From an uncultured bacterium (GTDB lineage: Bacteria > Cyanobacteriota > Vampirovibrionia > Gastranaerophilales > Gastranaerophilaceae), in the NCBI GenBank assembly GCA_902792085.1, contig CADAYE010000026.1:1-46318 (forward strand): a stretch of 46,318 bases of DNA. Direction: 5' to 3'. A program made the position numbers and the translations under genes. Positions 17,557 to 25,720 of this stretch are shown here, in pieces. The stretch's first letter is position 1, and every line of letters begins with the position of its first letter. The notes beneath the pieces are model-generated. The model had not been told where the DNA came from and did no database searches. It worked only from the letters and a program-made list of their open reading frames with translations.

Positions 17557-17643
17557 GGAGAAGTGTCCGAGTGGTTTAAGGTGACGATCTCGAAAGTCGT
17601 TGTGGGAGCGATTCCACCCAGGGTTCGAATCCCTGCTTCTCCG
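17557..17643 (+). tRNA. tRNA-Ser(CGA)
   Basis: A complete class II tRNA: acceptor GGAGAAG pairs with CTTCTCC, anticodon loop CTCGAAA gives CGA, long variable arm, T loop TTCGAAT and discriminator G. CCA is not encoded. A short hairpin (AACTGTATGC / GCATACAGTT) directly downstream at about 17649-17677 could terminate it. Confidence 0.95.
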
Positions 17644-17697
17644 AATAAATAACTGTATGCATAATTGCATACAGTTATTTATTGTTGGTAAATACCT

Positions 17698-17903
17698 TTT
17701 CACAGGACATTTGGTCGGAAGTGGTTTCTGTCATTGCGAGGGTAAAAGCCCGAAGCAATCCAGCCTTTGCCGATTTATTGAGGTCGGAAAACGGTTGACT
17801 CAAAATGTCCGAAATGTCCGGTTTTGGTAACAAAAATGTCCAATATATTGCACTTTTTGTCACAATAATTGCACCCAAAAGTTTTTGTTTGGGTTGAAAA
17901 CCC
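17698..17903 (+). repeat. 200-bp direct repeat R, copy 2
   Basis: This is the second copy of the unit at 16034-16237 in the same orientation, with scattered substitutions and small indels, so neither copy is recent. The pair flanks 1.5 kb containing the integrase relic, both tRNA-Ser genes and the secreted protein. Shorter pieces of the same sequence (ATGTCCG, TGGTCGGAAGTG) recur near 19110 and 20205. Confidence 0.75.
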
Positions 17904-17914
17904 AACCTACAGGC

Positions 17915-18787
17915 TTAACCAAAATATGTAAGAAATTCTTTTGGATTTACTATTTTATTATGTATTTCATCATTATTACAACAGAATAATTTACCATCTT
18001 TGAGCCAAATAGCAGATTCGCCTCCGAAGAAACGCACTAAACCTTCTGTTTCATTAGGCCTGGAAGGCTTTATTGCAGGAAGGTTACAGAAATTTATTTT
18101 AGCATTTGGTGCTAATCTGTTAGTTATATCAGTCAAAAAAGCTACAGTATCTTCTGTATAATACTCACATCCGGGAATTATTGATATTTCCAGATTTTCA
18201 GGTCTACTGCCTTCTAATATTTTCTTTATGATTGTTTCATTACTTTCAACAGAAAATTTTGGAAATACATGTATAAGTGTTTGTTTATTTAATGACCTAT
18301 CGACAATAGATAATCCCGCACACTGGAACATTCTGTCAGTTGCAATACATTTATTTAATTCTGTTGTAGCGGCAATTGTGCCTTTAATTTCATCAAAATT
18401 TGATATAAAAATTACATTTTCATCGGTCGGAATAAGCCGCTTTTCAAGAATTTTAGGATTAACTTCATCAACAAATCTTATATTCTCTATATCAAAAAGT
18501 TTTTGTCCTTTATAGTATTGATAACTATCACAAACATCATATTTATCTATTAAATTCGGGGTATTGCCAGTCTGTTCTATAGGTAAAATAGTGCCTTTTT
18601 TAGTTGACATCTTTCCCTTATTTGCAATTTGCAAGGTATCGCTTTCAAGCTGTTTTAATGTTAAGCAACAAGAATCTGAAACAGAATTGCGACTTACACT
18701 TACAGTGCCTTTTTTAGGAGTACGTAATTTTTGAATTAATATTTTTCCATATTTAGCAACTCTATTTCCTAATTTTGCAATTAGCAT
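17915..18787 (-). CDS. CheD-like (deamidase-fold) domain protein
   Basis: This 290-residue protein has AGGGG upstream of the ATG. The N-terminal 75 residues are basic and low-complexity. Residues 125-250 resemble CheD: Thr150, Cys156 and His173 in TDRMFQCAGLSIVD...LIHVFP have the same spacing (6 and 17 residues) as the Thr21-Cys27-His44 triad of Thermotoga CheD, a glutamine deamidase related in fold to CNF-type toxins. The C-terminus (GGESAIWLKDGKLFC) is unassigned. No chemotaxis operon lies nearby. It could be a secreted or intracellular protein-modifying enzyme; a signal peptide is not seen. The assignment is motif-based. Confidence 0.55.
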   Translation of the reverse strand: MLIAKLGNRVAKYGKILIQKLRTPKKGTVSVSRNSVSDSCCLTLKQLESDTLQIANKGKMSTKKGTILPIEQTGNTPNLIDKYDVCDSYQYYKGQKLFDIENIRFVDEVNPKILEKRLIPTDENVIFISNFDEIKGTIAATTELNKCIATDRMFQCAGLSIVDRSLNKQTLIHVFPKFSVESNETIIKKILEGSRPENLEISIIPGCEYYTEDTVAFLTDITNRLAPNAKINFCNLPAIKPSRPNETEGLVRFFGGESAIWLKDGKLFCCNNDEIHNKIVNPKEFLTYFG

Positions 18788-19234
18788 TTTAGTTATTCCC
18801 CTATTACTTATATAAAGTATTTTTCTCTTGAAAAATTGTCTTGGTTGTTACAAGAATTCATTGTATTGTTACAAATAATCAATATAAAATCATTAGTTTG
18901 TAGGTCGGCTTTACAAAGCCGACAATAACATTTATGTTGGCATAGTAATGCCAACCTACATTTTCTAATTCTCAAAAACTCTGTTCTTTCTTCTCAAACC
19001 TATTGTTGTTTTACAGTAATATGGCTGTATTAATGTAGTTAGACGAGTAGTACGGTTTTGTCAGTTTGACTATTTTATTTCCTAAAACTTGCTCGCTGTA
19101 GGAGTTTTACTGGTCGGAAGTGTAACTTTACCCCAAAAACCGATTTGCTCATACTTACTCATTATTTACTCACACCGGTCGGCTACTTTCCAATAATTAA
19201 AAATTTGATGTGTATAAACGCTTCTTACTCACTT
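18788..19234. other. Non-coding gap with a REP-like hairpin
   Basis: No gene is seen. At about 18900-18961, GTAGGTCGGCTTTACAAAG and CATAGTAATGCCAACCTAC form an imperfect long stem made of two nested hairpins, typical of scattered intergenic repeats. Fragments of repeat R (TGGTCGGAAGTG near 19110) follow. The rest is AT-rich. Confidence 0.5.
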
Positions 19235-20038
19235 TTATAAATTAGAAAAATCAGTATAATATTTCATCCCATATTTGTCTGCTGTTTTATAATATTCATG
19301 CATAAGTTTTGCTCCTTCTACGGAACTTTGAGCTTTTATAAATAACTGTTCCAACTCTTCGATTTCTTTTTTTATAGTAGAAGGAATTCCTTTACCTTGG
19401 TTTTCTACAGCATATTTTTCAATTTCTGCTATTCGCTTTTGAACACTTTCCGGTAATAGCTTATATATTTCTGTTTGCATAAAGTTTTCAAAATCTCGCT
19501 TAAATTTTTTAAATTTTTTCGGAGTATAACCTTGCGCTACTTCTATGCTATTTATTTCACCCTTACTATTCATTGCAACAATTTTCTTTAAGTGAAAAGT
19601 ATTAAATGTTTCTATATCTCCCCCACAAGGAGGTGACAATGGTGCAGTATTACCCATTCCCCAGAAATCAGAGTGAGAATGCCACAATTCAATATCTCTT
19701 ATAGCCTTATCATTTAATCTTTCGCTTATTTCTTTTGACGTAAATGGTGGAGGTGAATATGATCTGGTACCATCAGTTTCTGCCAGTATTCTCGTCCCTT
19801 TTTTAGTAATAGCACGTTCAAACTGTTGTTGCATAGGTCTATTTAAAGAATCAAGTAACCTATGTCTAATATAATTGATCGCTGCTTGTTCTGTTTGAAA
19901 ATGTATATTACCATTAGATAAGCATACCCCAAGTGAGGATATATCAAGTTTTTTCACAGGTTTTGAACATAACAAACTTTTGGCAAGTTTTCCTCCTCGT
20001 TCAACCATAAAATTAAAAGCAACTTTTTGTAATCGCAT
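19235..20038 (-). CDS. JAMM/MPN-like domain protein
   Basis: A 267-residue protein with AAAGGA upstream of the ATG. Residues 116-145 read ELWHSHSDFWGMGNTAPLS followed by PPCGGDIETF, which fits the zinc-binding HxH...S...D core of JAMM/MPN (RadC- and Mov34-like) enzymes (H120, H122, S135, D141). Here the Ser and Asp are five residues apart instead of two. An upstream Glu (E87) could be the general acid. The C-terminal 100 residues are helical. Such domains act as isopeptidases or are found in polymorphic-toxin proteins. It lies downstream of the housekeeping pncC operon and upstream of the CheD-like gene on the same strand, but 447 bp separate the two. Confidence 0.5.
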   Translation of the reverse strand: MRLQKVAFNFMVERGGKLAKSLLCSKPVKKLDISSLGVCLSNGNIHFQTEQAAINYIRHRLLDSLNRPMQQQFERAITKKGTRILAETDGTRSYSPPPFTSKEISERLNDKAIRDIELWHSHSDFWGMGNTAPLSPPCGGDIETFNTFHLKKIVAMNSKGEINSIEVAQGYTPKKFKKFKRDFENFMQTEIYKLLPESVQKRIAEIEKYAVENQGKGIPSTIKKEIEELEQLFIKAQSSVEGAKLMHEYYKTADKYGMKYYTDFSNL

Positions 20039-20371
20039 TATAAAATTATCCTTTATTTCCCCTATATATGAAGTATTTTTGTTTCCGGAAATTGACTAAA
20101 TGTAATGATGCAAAATTTAAATTGTTACAAATTAACTTTACCCAAAAGAGCATACTATCTGTTACAAAAAATCAAACCAACTGTTATTTTACAATAACCA
20201 AAATGTCCGTGAAATAAATTTTGAAATGATAAATATCAGGCTTAAAAGCCTACAAAATCTAAATAACATAAATGGACAAATATAGGTAATTTGAACTATT
20301 CGTGCATTAAAATGCACGCTACAAGCTCAAATGCAGGGTTGACTTTAGTTTACCGAAAAGAATTGAGCATA
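20039..20371. other. Non-coding gap with short palindromes
   Basis: No gene is seen. Two perfect palindromes occur, AGGCTT-AA-AAGCCT near 20239 and GTGCATT-AA-AATGCAC near 20303, plus an isolated AAAATGTCCGTG that matches repeat R. One of the hairpins may end the leftward pncC transcript. Confidence 0.45.
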
Positions 20372-20860
20372 TTAAGCAATACGATTATCTTTCAATATTG
20401 ACAGAGCAAGTTTTAACGCTTCGTCTGCAAATTTTTGTTTCATTTCAATTCGTGGTAAATCAGGGGGTAAATGTATTTCTTTTACAGTCGTAACTCCGTT
20501 ATATCTGACAGATGTAAACATCAAGCCGACGGGTTTGTCCGCGGTACCCCCTGTTGGGCCTGCAATTCCTGTTGTGCAGAGCGCAACATCGCAGTTTGTT
20601 ACTCTGTTTAAACCGTTTGCCATTTCTTGTGCGCATTGTTCGCTTACCGCACCATAATTATTTAAAATATCCCAACTTACGCCCAAAACTTTATTTTTGG
20701 CTTCATTTGCGTAGGTTACAAAATTTAGCATAACATAATCAGAACTGCCTGAAACATCCGTCAAACGAGAACTTACAAGTCCGCCCGTACAGGATTCTGC
20801 AGTGGCGATAGTCAATTTTTTTTCTTTTAATATTTGCCCTAATTCTTCTTCTAATTTCAT
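20372..20860 (-). CDS. pncC: Nicotinamide-nucleotide amidase (CinA C-terminal family)
   Basis: A 162-residue stand-alone CinA domain: ATAESCTGGLVSSRLTDVSGSS, VTYANEAKNKVLGV, GAVSEQCAQEMANG and TTGIAGPTGGTADKPVG are all present, including the catalytic Ser in ESCTGG. It deamidates NMN to nicotinic acid mononucleotide in NAD recycling. The open frame extends to a TTG at 20890 inside radA, but the ATG at 20860 (MKLEEELGQ) matches family length and follows the radA stop by 11 bases. It is last in the nrtR-like/secG/radA/pncC operon, and an NAD-linked regulator heads that operon. Confidence 0.92.
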   Translation of the reverse strand: MKLEEELGQILKEKKLTIATAESCTGGLVSSRLTDVSGSSDYVMLNFVTYANEAKNKVLGVSWDILNNYGAVSEQCAQEMANGLNRVTNCDVALCTTGIAGPTGGTADKPVGLMFTSVRYNGVTTVKEIHLPPDLPRIEMKQKFADEALKLALSILKDNRIA

Positions 20861-20871
20861 AATTTTTACCG

Positions 20872-22239
20872 TTATTGTGGAGTGATACAAGCACCGATAG
20901 CATCAATAAGCCGTTTCACCGGAACCGTTTTGATTTTTGGATTTGAAATATCTTTGTTCGCATAAGGTATAATTGCCTTTTTAAATCCTGCCATTGATGC
21001 TTCGTTTAACATTTTTTCCAAATTATTGACAGGGTGAATTTCACCTGATAGCCCAATTTCGCCGATTATTACCGTTTGAGGGTCAACAACGACATCTCTT
21101 GCACAAGTTGCAATAGCAAGCGCAATCCCTAAGTCCGCGCTCGGTTCATCAACATCAATCCCGCCCATAACATTTACATAAACATCTTGTTTTGATAAAT
21201 TTAAACCTACTCTTTTTTCAAGCACCGCAAGAATTTGCAGCAAACGGCTGAAATCAACTCCGTTTGCAACCCGCCTTGGTGACGGATAAGGAGTTGCACC
21301 TACAAGTGCTTGAATCTCTACAAGCAATGGTCTTGTCCCTTCGTTTGTGACTATTATTGCAGTCCCGGGGATATTTTCTTGAGATCGTTCATTCAAAAAT
21401 AATTGGTTTGGGTTGATAACTTCTTTTAAACCATTTACCCCCATCTCAAAAATACCGACTTCTGAAGTGTTACCGAAACGATTTTTCATAGAGCGCAACA
21501 TTCTGTACGATTTATACTTATCACCTTCAAAAGATATAACAGTATCTACCATGTGTTCTAAAACTTTCGGGCCTGCAATATTGCCGTCTTTTGTAACATG
21601 TCCGATAACAAGTATCGTGATATTTTTTGTTTTGGCAATCTGCATCAGTATATTGCAGCACTCACGAATTTGGGATACACTTCCCGCACTGCTTGATATA
21701 GTTTGCGAATAAATTGCCTGAATACTGTCTATAACAACCATATCAGGTGTTAATTCTTCAATTTGTGATTTTATGCTTTCAAGATTAGTTTGCGGGTAAA
21801 TATAAATATTATCGCTTTTAACCCCAAGTCTGTCTGCTCGTAGTTTTAACTGCCCTGCTGATTCCTCTGCCGAAACATATAAAACCTTTTTGCCTGAATT
21901 TGCAAGTCCTCCGCTTGTCTGTAAAAGTATTGTAGATTTACCTATCCCAGGATCTCCGGCGATTAAAACAAGCGAACCCTGAACAAGTCCGCCTCCCAAA
22001 ATTCTGTCGAATTCAGATATTCCCGTGCTTACGCGAATTTCTTTTCCTACCTGAATATCGCCAATAAGAGAAGGTTTCGAATCATTTATTATTCCTTGCG
22101 GTGAAATGTTTAAAGGTCTGTCGCTTTGAACTTCTTCTACAAAACTTCCCCACGAAGAACATTCAGGACATTTACCCAAATATCCCACACTTTCGTATCC
22201 GCAATTTTGACATACCCATTTTGATTTTACTTTTGCCAT
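20872..22239 (-). CDS. radA: DNA repair protein RadA (Sms)
   Basis: This 455-residue protein is full length. It has a zinc finger (C10, C13, C24, C27), Walker A GDPGIGKST (about 94-102), the RadA-specific KNRFGNTSEVGIFEM motif and a Lon-like C-terminal domain (about 290-455) with GGIDVDEPSADLGIALA. It is a hexameric helicase for D-loop branch migration during recombinational repair. The start is six bases after the secG stop. Nothing is missing or unusual. Confidence 0.97.
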   Translation of the reverse strand: MAKVKSKWVCQNCGYESVGYLGKCPECSSWGSFVEEVQSDRPLNISPQGIINDSKPSLIGDIQVGKEIRVSTGISEFDRILGGGLVQGSLVLIAGDPGIGKSTILLQTSGGLANSGKKVLYVSAEESAGQLKLRADRLGVKSDNIYIYPQTNLESIKSQIEELTPDMVVIDSIQAIYSQTISSSAGSVSQIRECCNILMQIAKTKNITILVIGHVTKDGNIAGPKVLEHMVDTVISFEGDKYKSYRMLRSMKNRFGNTSEVGIFEMGVNGLKEVINPNQLFLNERSQENIPGTAIIVTNEGTRPLLVEIQALVGATPYPSPRRVANGVDFSRLLQILAVLEKRVGLNLSKQDVYVNVMGGIDVDEPSADLGIALAIATCARDVVVDPQTVIIGEIGLSGEIHPVNNLEKMLNEASMAGFKKAIIPYANKDISNPKIKTVPVKRLIDAIGACITPQ

Positions 22240-22245
22240 AAAAAA

Positions 22246-22470
22246 TTACTTAATAATTCCTAATCCGATTAGGAATGAGCAGATTATAAATATTGCACAG
22301 AAAATACCCGTAATTTTATTCAAACCTTTTTCTGCACTCTTTTGTGATGCAAAAATATGTGATGCTCCGCCGATTCCGCCGATTCCGTCACCTTTTGGGG
22401 AATGCATCAAAATAAGTAAAATTAAAAATACTGCGCAACCTGTTGCGATATACCATAATGTATTTGCCAT
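22246..22470 (-). CDS. secG: Preprotein translocase subunit SecG
   Basis: This 74-residue protein has two transmembrane helices (about 3-22 and 52-72) joined by a conserved Gly-rich loop, GDGIGGIGGASHIFASQKSAEKG, as in SecG of cyanobacteria and other bacteria. It is an auxiliary subunit of the SecYEG channel. TAAATG joins it to the preceding gene, and AAAGGAG lies within that gene's end, so the two are translationally coupled. Confidence 0.93.
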   Translation of the reverse strand: MANTLWYIATGCAVFLILLILMHSPKGDGIGGIGGASHIFASQKSAEKGLNKITGIFCAIFIICSFLIGLGIIK

Positions 22471-23151
22471 TTATTTCTTATCTCCTTTTTTGATGAAATG
22501 CGCTCTTTTTGAATTGAGTTCAATTTTTTCAAATGTGTAAAGTCTTGCAGGTCGCTTTGAAGATGATTTTGTATATTCTTCAAGTTCTACAAGTCCGTTT
22601 GTTGAGAGCGCTTTCTTTCTGAAATTGCGTTTGTCAAGTTTCTTCTGCATAATCAGTTCATAAGACTTTTGCATTTCGGTCAATGTAAATTTTTCAGGTA
22701 ACAACTGGTATGCAACAGGACAAATTTCAAGTCTTTCTCTTGTTCTTTTTAGTGAATATTGGATAATTTCTTTGTGGTCAAATGCTAAAGGCGGCAAATC
22801 CATAACCTTGTGCCAGCCAAGTTCTGTTGTAGATACAATTTTTATATCTTCAGAACGAACAAGTGCAAAATATGCACAGGTAATAACACGCCCGTCAGGG
22901 TGTCTTAACGGATCGCCAAATGTGTATAACTGTTCAAGATAAATGTTATCAACCGCAGTTTTTTCTTTCAAAACCCTTAATGCCGCTTCGTCAAGGTTTT
23001 CCGATAATCTTACATATCCTCCCGGAATAGCCCATTTGTCTTTAAAAGGTTCATTTACACGCTTTACAAGTAATACCTGCAAAGCATTGTTCTTAATTGT
23101 CAAGATTACAACGTCGACGGTAATTTCGTGTGTTTTTGTTTCGTTTACCAT
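22471..23151 (-). CDS. NrtR-like regulator (Nudix domain plus winged helix)
   Basis: This 226-residue protein has an N-terminal Nudix domain (about 8-140) whose Nudix box is degenerate: GGYVRLSENLDEAALRVLKEK has lost the REUxEE acidic pair, so hydrolysis is doubtful. The C-terminal part (FTLTEMQKSYELIMQKKLDKRNFRKKAL) matches the winged helix of NrtR, a repressor that senses ADP-ribose and controls NAD genes. It heads the operon that ends with the NAD-recycling pncC. AGGAT lies 9 bases before the start. Autoregulation from the 23152-23309 gap is plausible. Confidence 0.8.
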   Translation of the reverse strand: MVNETKTHEITVDVVILTIKNNALQVLLVKRVNEPFKDKWAIPGGYVRLSENLDEAALRVLKEKTAVDNIYLEQLYTFGDPLRHPDGRVITCAYFALVRSEDIKIVSTTELGWHKVMDLPPLAFDHKEIIQYSLKRTRERLEICPVAYQLLPEKFTLTEMQKSYELIMQKKLDKRNFRKKALSTNGLVELEEYTKSSSKRPARLYTFEKIELNSKRAHFIKKGDKK

Positions 23152-23309
23152 TATTAAATCTATCCTCTACCACTACAAATATATAATAAACATGGAATTT
23201 AAAATTAATCAATTTGTAAATCAACTTAATATTTGTTTACAATTTATATAATTTTAGGCAATTATTTCAACTGAATATACTTTATATATATACAAGGGGA
23301 TTATACGGG

Positions 23310-24224
23310 ATGTTTATGATGAGTTTTCAACAGAATATGAGTTTTGGCGGATGCAACCCGTTTACGTTCGGTGCTTTTAATCCGCGTTTAAACTTTTTCT
23401 TGGGACTTGCAGGTACTACTGCAGGAATGCCTTATTATCCTGTAATGCCAATGTGCGGATGCTCTATATTTAACCCTTATATGTCAATGGGTTATTCTAA
23501 TTCTTATGCAATGGGCGGCTTTGGAAGTTTTAATTATCAACCGCAGACTTTCACATATATTCCGCAAGCGACAACTAATCCATTTGCATCTGTTACTCCA
23601 AGTGCTTCAACTCCAAGTGTTTCTACTTCAAGCGCTTCAATTCAGGTATCAACTCCAAGTTCAAGAGTTCAGGAAACTGATAATTCTCAACCTTGCTCAC
23701 AAGGTATGACTTTAAATGGTAAAGGTAAAGGTACTCAATACGGACCTGAATTTTTGAATAAAGTAAAACAAATTGCAAAAAATCTTAATTGTAATTACAG
23801 AGATTTGATAGCAATAATGAATTCAGAATCAGGTGTTGATGCAAAAACTGTCGGTTATAATGGCGCAAGTGGCTTAATCTGCTTCATGCCGCAATATTTT
23901 GACGTTAACAGAATCAGAAAAATGAGTCCTATGGAACAACTTGATTTGGTTGAACAAACAATCAGAAAAGCAAAAAAAGCAGCAGGTTTTGCTGACAATG
24001 CAAAATTAAGCAAAGGTGATTTATATGCGTTAGTTTTCTTGCCGGCAAGAGCAGGAAATGATGTTCTTTGCAGAAAAGGTGAAACAGGTAAAAACGGCAG
24101 ATTACTCAGATATTATGAAGCAAATGCCGCTCTTGATTACAACCGTGACGGTGTTATTACAAAAGACGAAATGGCTTCAAGAATAGACAGAAAATATGTT
24201 TCTGATTATGCATTCCTTGCATAA
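23310..24224 (+). CDS. Lytic transglycosylase-like protein with an EF-hand motif
   Basis: This 304-residue protein has three parts. Residues 1-90 are rich in Met, Gly, Phe, Tyr and Pro, without a classical signal peptide. A Ser/Thr-rich linker spans about 90-125. A goose-lysozyme/SLT-like domain spans about 145-270: GPEFLNKVKQIAKNLNCNYR, IMNSESGVDAKTVGYNGASG, with the Glu of SESG as the likely catalytic residue. Near the end, DYNRDGVITKDE fits a calcium-binding EF-hand loop. It probably cleaves peptidoglycan. ATGs at residues 1, 3 and 4 are alternative starts; GGGG lies about 15 bases upstream of the first. How it is exported is unclear. Confidence 0.75.
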   Translation: MFMMSFQQNMSFGGCNPFTFGAFNPRLNFFLGLAGTTAGMPYYPVMPMCGCSIFNPYMSMGYSNSYAMGGFGSFNYQPQTFTYIPQATTNPFASVTPSASTPSVSTSSASIQVSTPSSRVQETDNSQPCSQGMTLNGKGKGTQYGPEFLNKVKQIAKNLNCNYRDLIAIMNSESGVDAKTVGYNGASGLICFMPQYFDVNRIRKMSPMEQLDLVEQTIRKAKKAAGFADNAKLSKGDLYALVFLPARAGNDVLCRKGETGKNGRLLRYYEANAALDYNRDGVITKDEMASRIDRKYVSDYAFLA

Positions 24225-24292
24225 TACCATAATGCGAAATATCAACTTTATGTATAATTGCATATAATAAAAAAATATCCTAAAATATATTT

Positions 24293-25255
24293 ATGTCTTT
24301 GTTGGAAACAGATGAATTATATGTTGAATACACTTCAAAAAAAGGTGTGACAGGGCAGGAGCAAATTGTCCGTGCCGTAAACGGTATCAGCCTTGATATT
24401 CGCAGAGGGGAAGTTTTATCTGTTGCAGGTGAATCAGGATGCGGAAAATCAACTCTTGCAAAAGCGCTTATGAAACTAACCGAAGTAAAAAGCGGTGAAA
24501 TATTTTTTGAGGGCAAAAATGTCATCAACCTTAAAACAAAATCAGAATTGCAGGATTTTTACAAAAAAGTTCAAATGATTTTTCAAAATCCTTATTCTTC
24601 GCTAAATCCGAAAATGAAGATTGGGCAAATATTATCCGAGCCACTTGAAATCAACACAAAACTTTCCAAAAAGCAGATAACAGAGATTGTCGAAGAAAAA
24701 ATTTCACAGGTCGGATTGGATAAATCTGCTCTGAATCTTTACCCTCATGAATTTTCAGGCGGTCAAAGGCAGAGAATTGCTATTGCCCGTGCGCTTGTAT
24801 CAGAGCCGGAACTTATCATCGCAGATGAACCTGTCAGTGCGCTTGATGTGAGTATTCAGGCTCAGATTATAAATCTTATAAAATATTTAAAAGATAATTT
24901 TAACCTTACTTTTTTGTTTATTTCGCACGATTTGAGCGTAATCCGTTATATCTCCGACAGAATTGCGATAATGTATCTTGGAGAAATTGTCGAACTCGGA
25001 TTAACCGAAGAAATTTTTCAAAGTCCAAAACATCCTTATACTGCGGCGCTTTTAAGTGCTGTTCCCCAAATCAATCAAAATAACAAAATTCAGCAGGTGA
25101 AATTAAACGGGGAATTGCCGTCCCCACAGCATTTGCCTTCAGGCTGTAAATTTCATACAAGATGTCCTTACGTTATGGAAAAATGCAAAACGCAGGTGCC
25201 GGAAGAAAAATTTTTCTCCGATTTTCACACCTGTAAGTGTTTTTTATATCCGTGA
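24293..25255 (+). CDS. Oligopeptide/dipeptide ABC transporter ATPase (OppF/DppF type)
   Basis: A 320-residue ATPase with Walker A GESGCGKST, the Opp-type IFQNPYSSLNP, signature FSGGQRQR, Walker B LIIADEPVSALD and the C-terminal peptide-transporter extension HPYTAALLSAVP and GCKFHTRCPY. No OppA, B, C or D genes lie nearby, so it is either an orphan or the end of an operon now scattered. It is followed 12 bases later by smpB, with which it may be co-transcribed. Confidence 0.92.
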   Translation: MSLLETDELYVEYTSKKGVTGQEQIVRAVNGISLDIRRGEVLSVAGESGCGKSTLAKALMKLTEVKSGEIFFEGKNVINLKTKSELQDFYKKVQMIFQNPYSSLNPKMKIGQILSEPLEINTKLSKKQITEIVEEKISQVGLDKSALNLYPHEFSGGQRQRIAIARALVSEPELIIADEPVSALDVSIQAQIINLIKYLKDNFNLTFLFISHDLSVIRYISDRIAIMYLGEIVELGLTEEIFQSPKHPYTAALLSAVPQINQNNKIQQVKLNGELPSPQHLPSGCKFHTRCPYVMEKCKTQVPEEKFFSDFHTCKCFLYP

Positions 25256-25267
25256 TATAATCAATTT

Positions 25268-25720
25268 ATGGACAGAAAAATTGTGACAACAAACCGTAAA
25301 GCCTTTCATGACTACAATATTTTTGAAAAATTTGTAGCAGGTATTGTGTTGACCGGTACGGAAATTAAATCTATCCGTAATAATGCTATAAATCTGAAAG
25401 ACAGTTTTTGCAAAATTGATGATAATGAACTGTTTTTATATAACTGCCATATTTCGCATTATGACAAAGGAAATCGATATAATCATGAAGAAAAACGCAC
25501 ACGCAAAATGCTTTTGACTAAAAAAGAAATATTAAAAATAAGTCAAAAAATCAAAAAAGACGGTTATACAGTTATTCCGTTAGAGGTGTTTTTTGTTCAT
25601 GGTCTTGCAAAGGTTGAAATCGGACTTGCAAAAGGTAAAAAACTTTATGACAAGCGTGAAGATATGGTCAAAAAAGAACAAAAACGAGATATTGAGCGTT
25701 TGACTAAAAATAAATATTAA
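25268..25720 (+). CDS. smpB: SsrA-binding protein SmpB
   Basis: A 150-residue SmpB with AFHDYNIFEKFVAGIVLTGTEIKSIR, NLKDSFCKI, NRYNHEEKRTRKMLLTK and the basic tail KGKKLYDKREDMVKKEQKRD. It binds tmRNA to rescue stalled ribosomes by trans-translation. It is full length. Its stop directly abuts the stop of the convergent U32-like gene, with no gap. I did not find the tmRNA gene in this window. Confidence 0.96.
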   Translation: MDRKIVTTNRKAFHDYNIFEKFVAGIVLTGTEIKSIRNNAINLKDSFCKIDDNELFLYNCHISHYDKGNRYNHEEKRTRKMLLTKKEILKISQKIKKDGYTVIPLEVFFVHGLAKVEIGLAKGKKLYDKREDMVKKEQKRDIERLTKNKY

